12,388 bases of DNA from the NCBI GenBank assembly GCA_964462635.1, contig CAYWYJ010000112.1, forward strand, positions 1 through 12,388. The letters are read 5' to 3'. A program made the translations under genes and the position numbers. Positions within the stretch are counted from its first letter, which is position 1; every line of letters begins with the position of its first letter. The DNA is from JBFMAI01 sp964462635. GTDB lineage: Bacteria; Planctomycetota; Phycisphaerae; UBA1845; Fen-1342. The notes beneath the pieces were generated by a model. It made no database searches and had not been told where the DNA came from. It saw only the letters and a program-made list of their open reading frames with translations. This document shows positions 6,155 to 12,388 of the stretch, piece by piece.

Positions 6155-9100
6155 ATGCCCGGGGTCACCACGGACCGCCCAATCGAGGAGCTGACCCAGA
6201 AGCTGGGTCACGAGATGTTCGACCGGATGCGCGGCAGCCAGCCGCGCTGCCACCAGTTCGCCTGGTGGCAGGAGCGGATGCTGCGGCTGTGCATGCAGGA
6301 CGAGTGGTTCAAGGTCCAGGCGTTCCGCTTCATCGACGTGCTGCCCATGATGCAGACGGACGAAGACGTCGCCCGCCACCTCAAGGAGTACTTCGTCCTG
6401 CCGCCGGCAACCAACGGCCGCCGCCCCAACGGGCACGGCCACGGCCCCGCGAAGGGCGCCCTGCACGAGCTGGAACCGGTCCCGTTCGCCCGGCAGTTCG
6501 TCCGCCTCGTGTCGCGGCTGATGGACTTCCGCCGGTTCGATTCCGTGCCCGCCCGGCTGTCGGCCAAGGCCGCCCGCTTCGGTACGGCGCTGATGGCGGG
6601 GAGCTTCATCGCCGGCTCGAACATCCTGGAGGCGGAGCGGGCCATTCGTCGGCTACGGCGGCAGCGGCTGGCGTTCACCATCGACGTGTTGGGGGAAGCC
6701 GCCTTGTCCGCGTCCGAGGCGGAAGTCTACCTGCAAACCTACCTTGAGCTCGTGCGCGAGCTGCCCAAGCACGCCGCGCACTGGTCGCCGGTAGCGCTCG
6801 TGGACGAAGCCGACGGGAAGGCCCTGCCGCGCGTCAACGTGTCGGTCAAGCTGACCTCCCTGTACCCCGGGTTCGACCCGATCGCCCCGTCGGCGGCCAA
6901 GGCGCGGGCCAAGGAGCTGCTGCGGCCGGTCCTGCGATCGGCGATGGCGGGCGGCGTCCACCTGCACATCGACATGGAGCACTACGCGATCAAGGACCTG
7001 ACCCTGGAGCTGTGCGAAGAGCTGTTCGCCGAAGACGAGTTCCGGGACTATCCGCACTTCGGCATCGTGCTCCAAACGTACCTGAAGGACGGGGAGAAAG
7101 ACGCCGCCCGAACGATTGAATACGCCAAGCGGCGCGGGACGCCGTTGTGGGTGCGGTTGGTGAAGGGGGCCTACTGGGATTCGGAGACGGTGTGGGCGGC
7201 GCAGCGGCACTGGCCGGTGCCGGTGTGGGAGCAGAAGTGGCAATCGGACGCGTGCTACGAGCGTGTCACGCGCATGCTGCTAAGCAACTATCAACACACG
7301 CATTGCGCCTTCGCCAGCCACAACGTGCGCAGCCTGTGTCACGCCGTGGCCACGCGGCAGGTGTTGGGCGTGCCGGGGTGGGCGTTCGAGCTCCAGATGC
7401 TCTATGGCATGGGCGACCCGATCAAGCGGGCCGGCGTCGGCATGGGGCAGCGGTGCCGCATCTACACGCCCTACGGCAACATGCTCGCGGGCATGGCGTA
7501 CCTGATTCGGCGGCTCCTGGAGAACACCGCGAACGAGTCGTTTCTCCGCCAGTCGTCCGACGAGGGGGCGGACGAGGACGCCCTGCTCGAAAACCCCGAG
7601 GCCGTCGGTCGCCACACGCCCCCGCCTCAGCGGCCGCTCGTCATCCGCTATGAGTTTGAGGAACCGATCATGGATCCGTTCGAAAACGTTGCCAATACGG
7701 ACTTTACGTTCGAAGTCGGCCGGCAGCGGATGCAGGCCGGCCTGGCGCAGGTACGCGCCGAACTCGGCCGCGAATACCCCTTGGTCATCAACGGGGAGCC
7801 GGTGACCACCGGGCGCTGGGCCGAGTCCCTCAACCCCTCGCGACCGAAGGAAGTCGTGGCCCGCATTGCCCAGGCCGGCCCCGAGGAAGTCAACCAGGCG
7901 GTGACGGCGGCCGCGCAGGCCTGGCTGTCGTGGCGGCAGGTCTCCCCGCTCGAACGCGCGGACCTGCTGAAGCGCGTCGCCGAGCGGTTGGAACTGCGGC
8001 GCTTCGAGCTGGCGGCGTTGGTGGCAATCGAGTGCGGCAAGACCTGGCGCGAGGCCGACGCCGACGTCTCCGAAGGCATCGACTACTGCAACTACTACGC
8101 CAAGGAGATGGTGCGGATCGCCGAGCACCCCCGGCGGCGCGACATCGAGGGGGAAATCAACGAGTACGTCTACGCTCCGCGGGGCGTCGTGGCCGTCATC
8201 AGCCCGTGGAACTTCCCGCTGGCCCTGCTGGCGAACATGACCGTCGCCGCGATGGTCACGGGGAACACGGTGGTGATGAAGCCGGCCAGTGCGGCGGCGG
8301 CGGTGGGTGGGAAGTTCATGGAGGTGGTGGCGGAGGCGGGTGTGCCGGCGGGCGTCGTGAATTACCTGCCCGGGCCGGGAGCAATCGCCGGCGAGGCCCT
8401 GGTCAAGCACCCGCAGGTCGCGGTCATCGCGTTCACCGGCTCGCGCGACGTCGGGCTGCACGTCAATCGCCTGGCCGCCGGCGTCCCCACCGGTCGCCCC
8501 GGCCTGAAGCGCGTCATCGCGGAACTGGGCGGCAAGAACGCGGTGATCGTCGATGCCAACGCCGACCTCGACGAGGCCGTCAAGGGCGTCGTCTCCAGCG
8601 CGTTCAGCTACGCGGGGCAGAAGTGCTCGGCGGCCTCACGGGTCATTGTGCTCAACGCCGCCCATGACCGCTTCGTCGAGCGCCTGGTCGAGGCGGTCCG
8701 GTCCAAGAGCGTCGGCCCCGCCGACGACCCGGCCACGGCCATTCCTCCGGTGATTGACAAGGCCGCCCGCGATTCGATCCTGAAGTACATCGAGATCGGC
8801 CGGCAGGAAGGCCGCTGTGTGCTGGCGGTGGACACCGCGCGGTTGGTGGAGGAGACCGGCGGCTACTACGTCGGCCCGCACATCTTCGACGACGTGCCGC
8901 CGACGGCCCGCATCGCGCGCGAAGAGATTTTCGGCCCCGTGCTCGTCGTGCTCCGGGCCGCCGACATCGGCGAGGCGATCCGCATCTTCAACAGCACTGA
9001 CTACGCCTTGACCGGCGGCATCTTCTCCCGCAGCCCGGCCAACCTTGAGCGGGCCCGGGCCGAGTGCGAGTGCGGCAACCTCTACATCAACCGCCCGATC

Positions 9101-9274
9101 ACGGGGTCGCGCGTGGACCTGCAACCGTATGGCGGTTTCAAGATGTCGGGGATCGGGTCGAAGGCGGGCGGCCCGGACTATTTGATTCAGTACTGCGAGC
9201 CGCGCACCGTCACCGAGAACACGCTGCGGCGCGGGTTCGCCCCGAGCGAAGAGGTGGTCGAAGCCCTGGGGTAA
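6155..9274 (+). CDS. putA: Bifunctional proline dehydrogenase / L-glutamate gamma-semialdehyde dehydrogenase (PutA)
   Basis: PutA oxidises L-proline to P5C with FAD, passes it on internally, and oxidises the semialdehyde to L-glutamate with NAD+. This 1039-residue protein has an alpha-helical arm (1-130), a proline dehydrogenase barrel (about 150-465) and an aldehyde dehydrogenase domain (about 540-1020). Barrel motifs include VKLTSLYPGFDP (231-242), LHIDMEHY (270-277), RLVKGAYWD (334-342), FASHN (386-390) and YLIRRLLENTAN (449-460), whose paired arginines R452/R453 bind the proline carboxylate. The dehydrogenase half has SPWNFP (683-688), VVMKP with K709, general base E790 in AELGGKNA and catalytic C824 in GQKCSA. 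There is no N-terminal ribbon-helix-helix domain, so it is a minimal PutA that should not repress its own gene. A Gly/His-rich stretch (88-102) splits the N-terminal arm. The ATG at 6155 has AGGA 6 bases upstream; a TTG at 6101 is less likely. It reads divergently from the thioredoxin-like gene. Confidence 0.96.
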   Translation: MPGVTTDRPIEELTQKLGHEMFDRMRGSQPRCHQFAWWQERMLRLCMQDEWFKVQAFRFIDVLPMMQTDEDVARHLKEYFVLPPATNGRRPNGHGHGPAKGALHELEPVPFARQFVRLVSRLMDFRRFDSVPARLSAKAARFGTALMAGSFIAGSNILEAERAIRRLRRQRLAFTIDVLGEAALSASEAEVYLQTYLELVRELPKHAAHWSPVALVDEADGKALPRVNVSVKLTSLYPGFDPIAPSAAKARAKELLRPVLRSAMAGGVHLHIDMEHYAIKDLTLELCEELFAEDEFRDYPHFGIVLQTYLKDGEKDAARTIEYAKRRGTPLWVRLVKGAYWDSETVWAAQRHWPVPVWEQKWQSDACYERVTRMLLSNYQHTHCAFASHNVRSLCHAVATRQVLGVPGWAFELQMLYGMGDPIKRAGVGMGQRCRIYTPYGNMLAGMAYLIRRLLENTANESFLRQSSDEGADEDALLENPEAVGRHTPPPQRPLVIRYEFEEPIMDPFENVANTDFTFEVGRQRMQAGLAQVRAELGREYPLVINGEPVTTGRWAESLNPSRPKEVVARIAQAGPEEVNQAVTAAAQAWLSWRQVSPLERADLLKRVAERLELRRFELAALVAIECGKTWREADADVSEGIDYCNYYAKEMVRIAEHPRRRDIEGEINEYVYAPRGVVAVISPWNFPLALLANMTVAAMVTGNTVVMKPASAAAAVGGKFMEVVAEAGVPAGVVNYLPGPGAIAGEALVKHPQVAVIAFTGSRDVGLHVNRLAAGVPTGRPGLKRVIAELGGKNAVIVDANADLDEAVKGVVSSAFSYAGQKCSAASRVIVLNAAHDRFVERLVEAVRSKSVGPADDPATAIPPVIDKAARDSILKYIEIGRQEGRCVLAVDTARLVEETGGYYVGPHIFDDVPPTARIAREEIFGPVLVVLRAADIGEAIRIFNSTDYALTGGIFSRSPANLERARAECECGNLYINRPITGSRVDLQPYGGFKMSGIGSKAGGPDYLIQYCEPRTVTENTLRRGFAPSEEVVEALG

Positions 9275-9310
9275 CGGGTCCCGCGCGAGAGACTCGGCCG
9301 GTGGAGGTCG

Positions 9311-9325
9311 CGCCCCCCCGGGGCG
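9311..9325. terminator. GC hairpin after putA, doubtful terminator
   Basis: CGCCCC (9311-9316), a CCC loop and GGGGCG (9320-9325) form a 6-bp stem 37 bases past the putA stop. On the plus strand it is followed by TGAAAAA rather than a T run, so it is not a standard intrinsic terminator for putA. It overlaps the upstream edge of the candidate promoter for the next gene. Confidence 0.2.
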
Positions 9326-9353
9326 TGAAAAACCGCGGGCGAGCGCTTATAGT
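9325..9353 (+). promoter_or_regulatory. Candidate promoter for the hemerythrin-like gene
   Basis: GTGAAA (9325-9330), a 17-base spacer and TATAGT (9348-9353, five of six -10 consensus bases) lie about 80 bases upstream of the ATG at 9432. The -35 is poor, but the TTATAG stands out in otherwise GC-rich DNA. It suggests separate transcription from putA. Confidence 0.4.
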
Positions 9354-9431
9354 GGCGGGGTCGGCGCGCCGGCAGCGCCCGTGGGCACGGGGCGTCGGCC
9401 GACCTGGGGCGCGACGTGCAGGAGAACAGCC

Positions 9432-9890
9432 ATGAGCGGAAACCTGGACGAAGAACTGGGCGTGCGGTTGCAGCAGGAACACCAGGCGCTCGTGCAGCTC
9501 AGCCAAGTGCTCAAGGAGCACATCGCCGCGATGCCGTCGGTCAATATCACGTCCTGGCTGGACGGGTTGCGCGCGGCGTTCGACCGCCTGCACGCTCACA
9601 TCCAGCGTTGCATCGAGATGAAGGAGAAGGACGGGTACCTGGAGACGATCCTGAAGGAGCGACCGACGCTGGCGGGGCAGGTGCAGTCGTTGTGCAGCGA
9701 GCACGGCCAGTTGCTGCGCATGGCGGATGGGATTCGCAACGACCTGGCCACGACGCGGCCGGAAGACCGCCTGCTGGTGGCCGACGCCTGCGCCCGCGTG
9801 CAGCGCTTCATGGCGGTCGTGTCCCAGCACGAGCAGCGCGAGAACATGATCGTCATGTTCGCGTTCAATCAGGACTTAGGGGCGCACTGA
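9432..9890 (+). CDS. Hemerythrin / HHE cation-binding domain-like protein
   Basis: This 152-residue, all-helical cytoplasmic protein fits the hemerythrin/HHE four-helix pattern. The helices carry QEHQALVQL (H17), RLHAHIQRCIEMKEKDGYLE (H54, H56, E62, E65), CSEHGQLLRM (H91) and SQHEQRENMIV (H133, E137). Classical hemerythrins bind a diiron centre through an H, HxxxE, HxxxH, HxxxxD set. Here C60 stands where an HxxxH/HxxxE partner to H56 is expected, and L95 follows H91 at the fourth position, so the metal site seems reduced or altered. It may sense or bind oxygen, nitric oxide or iron, or bind metal weakly; none of this can be decided here. ATG at 9432 is chosen because AGGAG lies 7 bases upstream. 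An in-frame ATG at 9381 has no such site. It follows putA by 157 bases and may have its own promoter. Confidence 0.75.
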   Translation: MSGNLDEELGVRLQQEHQALVQLSQVLKEHIAAMPSVNITSWLDGLRAAFDRLHAHIQRCIEMKEKDGYLETILKERPTLAGQVQSLCSEHGQLLRMADGIRNDLATTRPEDRLLVADACARVQRFMAVVSQHEQRENMIVMFAFNQDLGAH

Positions 9891-9973
9891 GCACCAGGAC
9901 GGGGCCTGCGCCACGGGGTCTGGCGGTCGGTTGCCGCGCCGCCCTCCGCGTCGGCATGTGGACCTGGGGCCTG

Positions 9974-9999
9974 GGAGGGCGAGGCTCCTGCCGAGCCGC
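9974..9999. repeat. Dispersed palindromic repeat, copy 2 (one arm)
   Basis: The segment begins GGAGGGCGAG and ends GAGCCGC. It matches the reverse complement of 2881-2906 at 22 of 26 positions. It contains its own GGCTC-CTGCC-GAGCC stem. Unlike copy 1, the mirrored second arm is missing or degraded beyond recognition. Confidence 0.55.
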
Positions 10000-10185
10000 T
10001 GTTGCCAAGCCGTTTCCGCCGCGCCGCGACTGGGCCGGCAGGGAACGCTTCCGCCGGGGGACGCCGCGGGACTGCTTCCGAGCCTGCCAGTTTGACAGAG
10101 ACGTGACACCCACGGGGCCCGTTCCCCGCTGGAACGCAGGTCGGAGTTCCACCCGCTTTGCTGTCCCCCGGATCACAACACTTTG

Positions 10186-10202
10186 TTATGTAAGTCATTA
10201 TG
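10186..10202 (+). promoter_or_regulatory. AT-rich island with TTATG direct repeat, possible groESL promoter/operator
   Basis: TTATG occurs at 10186-10190 and again at 10198-10202, 12 bases apart, next to an imperfect ACAACA-CTT-TGTTAT palindrome (10175-10189). CATTAT (10196-10201) could serve as a -10. This is the most AT-rich stretch in the window and lies about 160 bases before groES. No good -35 partner is seen. Confidence 0.3.
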
Positions 10203-10219
10203 AACACTGAGCCCCTCGT

Positions 10220-10235
10220 CCGGTCTGTCGACCGG
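10220..10235. repeat. Small hairpin upstream of groES
   Basis: CCGGTC (10220-10225) and GACCGG (10230-10235) form a perfect 6-bp stem with a TGTC loop. It would fold in the leader of a message starting in the AT-rich island. No T run follows. Confidence 0.35.
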
Positions 10236-10360
10236 GGGTGGCACGGGGGTTGCCAAACCGGCGAGCGTGATATTGCGCGCCGGCCGTCGGCAGTCCGCGA
10301 TTGGGCACCCCGGCCGCGCCCTGTTGGAGAGCAGGCTCGCACACGGCCTAAGGAGGACCC

Positions 10361-10657
10361 ATGAGCAAGGTCTCGATTCGTCCCTTGGGGGAGAAGGTGC
10401 TGATTCGGCGACTGGAAGCCGAGGAAAAGACCGCCGGGGGGATCGTCCTCCCCGACACCGCCAAGGAGAAGCCCAAGCGGGGGACGGTGGTGAGCGTCGG
10501 CGACGGCCGGCTGCTGGACACGGGCAAGCGCCAGGCGTTGCAGGTGAAGAAGGGGGACCAGGTGCTGTTCACCAGCTACGCGGGCACCGAGGTCAAGGTC
10601 GAAGGCGACGAGATGCTCATCATGGACGAGAGCGACATCCTGGCCGTGCTGGAGTAA
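10361..10657 (+). CDS. groES: Co-chaperonin GroES
   Basis: GroES forms the heptameric lid that closes the GroEL folding chamber in an ATP-dependent cycle. The 98-residue length is normal. The protein opens with RPLGEKVLIRRLEAEEKTAGGIVLPD; the mobile loop, with its GGIVLP contact motif at 26-31, is intact, and the C-terminal strand ESDILAVLE matches the family ending. AAGGAGG stands 5 bases before the ATG, one of the strongest ribosome binding sites in the window. groEL follows after 100 bases on the same strand, so the two form the usual operon. The stop codon lies inside a short duplicated sequence described separately. Confidence 0.97.
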   Translation: MSKVSIRPLGEKVLIRRLEAEEKTAGGIVLPDTAKEKPKRGTVVSVGDGRLLDTGKRQALQVKKGDQVLFTSYAGTEVKVEGDEMLIMDESDILAVLE

Positions 10658-10684
10658 CGACGAGCCCGGAGTAGCGACTGGTCC
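10651..10684. repeat. 17-bp near-duplicate spanning the groES stop codon
   Basis: GGAGTAACGAC (10651-10661) recurs as GGAGTAGCGAC (10668-10678), ten of eleven identical, with a 17-base period. The first copy contains the groES TAA stop. The following six bases of each unit are only partly alike. Confidence 0.45.
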
Positions 10685-10724
10685 TGCGGAACGTTCTCGC
10701 GCCGCGGCCCCAAACTCGCTACTC
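10669..10724. repeat. Inverted repeat in the groES-groEL spacer
   Basis: GAGTAGCGA (10669-10677) is the exact reverse complement of TCGCTACTC (10716-10724), giving a 9-bp stem with a 38-base loop. It would fold in the groESL message between the two genes and could affect processing or differential stability. Confidence 0.5.
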
Positions 10725-10748
10725 AATACTCGCTATTCATAACTACGA
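10714..10748 (+). repeat. Seven-base-period repeat before groEL
   Basis: Five successive heptads read ACTCGCT, ACTCAAT, ACTCGCT, ATTCATA and ACTACGA. The last runs into the GAGG ribosome binding site of groEL (10747-10750, 7 bases before the ATG). The 7-base period is clear in the first four units. The repeat is the only low-GC stretch in the spacer and keeps the groEL start region unstructured unless the upstream inverted copy pairs with it. Confidence 0.55.
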
Positions 10749-10757
10749 GGAACGAAC

Positions 10758-12386
<1,629 letters not shown>

Positions 12387-12388
12387 CG

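Larger units (their letters stand above)
10103..10244. repeat. Imperfect inverted repeat flanking the AT-rich island
   Basis: GTGACACCCACGG (10103-10115) and CCGGGGGTGGCAC (10232-10244) are complementary at 11 of 13 positions. They enclose 116 bases that include the only AT-rich patch upstream of groES. It could be the remnant of a small non-autonomous element or two members of a dispersed repeat family. Confidence 0.35.
9891..10360. other. 470-base gene-free region upstream of groES with repeat remnants
   Basis: I see no credible gene here on either strand; the open frames lack family features and ribosome binding sites. The stretch holds one arm of the dispersed palindromic repeat (9974-9999), a TGGAAC/GTTCCA inverted repeat (10130-10151), an imperfect inverted repeat (10103-10115 with 10232-10244), an AT-rich island (10172-10208) and a small hairpin (10220-10235). 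The long leader and the island make it the likely control region of the chaperonin operon. No CIRCE element (TTAGCACTC-N9-GAGTGCTAA) and no clear sigma-32-type promoter are present. Confidence 0.6.

Noticed and set aside
7280..8461. 393-codon open frame on the minus strand opposite putA
   Set aside because: It lies wholly within putA, is rich in Arg, His and Val as mirror frames of GC-rich genes are, and shows no recognisable domain.
10200..10360. CIRCE operator upstream of groES
   Set aside because: I looked for TTAGCACTC and GAGTGCTAA with a 9-base spacer and found neither half.
9891..10360. Possible CRISPR array or small RNA gene
   Set aside because: The repeats are few, unequal in spacing and of different sequence. 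No clear promoter-terminator pair encloses an RNA-sized unit.
9869..10726. 285-codon minus-strand frame across the groES leader
   Set aside because: It crosses groES, repeat remnants and the AT island with no coherent protein features. It is most likely an open frame by composition.

Overview
This is a 12.4 kb, very GC-rich chromosomal window. The gene content, the TTQP-type low-complexity linkers in secreted proteins, the GGAGGGCGAG/GAGCCGC-type intergenic palindrome and the chaperonin sequences together suggest a planctomycete, perhaps near the Phycisphaerae. That placement is an inference from style, not from a marker-gene comparison. I see no mobile element, CRISPR array, tRNA or rRNA, and no clear defence or biosynthetic cluster. 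Most of the window is housekeeping and envelope biology.

Left half, all on the minus strand, read from right to left. A secreted thioredoxin-fold protein (5877-4432) has an N-terminal LolA/DUF2092-like domain and a C-terminal TlpA-like WCAPC domain. It is followed after 42 bases by an exported protein (4389-2995) built from five diverged repeats of about 80 residues. After a roughly 230-base gap holding a degenerate palindromic repeat come a single-pass membrane protein (2763-1867) and an ABC transporter ATPase (1870-1082), joined by a 4-base ATGA overlap. No permease gene is present. A further 263 bases on, a secreted deiminase of the Porphyromonas peptidylarginine deiminase (PPAD) type begins at 812 and runs off the left edge, so its catalytic cysteine region is not visible.

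Right half, all on the plus strand. A 1039-residue bifunctional PutA (6155-9274) oxidises proline to glutamate and lies divergent from the thioredoxin gene. It is followed by a small four-helix hemerythrin/HHE-like protein (9432-9890). A 470-base gene-free stretch full of repeat remnants and one AT-rich island follows, then groES (10361-10657) and groEL (10758-12386), a complete chaperonin operon. The 100-base groES-groEL spacer holds an unusual 7-base-period repeat. No CIRCE operator is visible upstream of groES.

The points most worth a second look are the PPAD-like enzyme, the five-repeat exported protein, the heptad repeat inside the chaperonin operon, the pair of related intergenic palindromes, the permease-less ABC gene pair with a possibly leaderless start, and the altered metal-ligand set of the hemerythrin-like protein.
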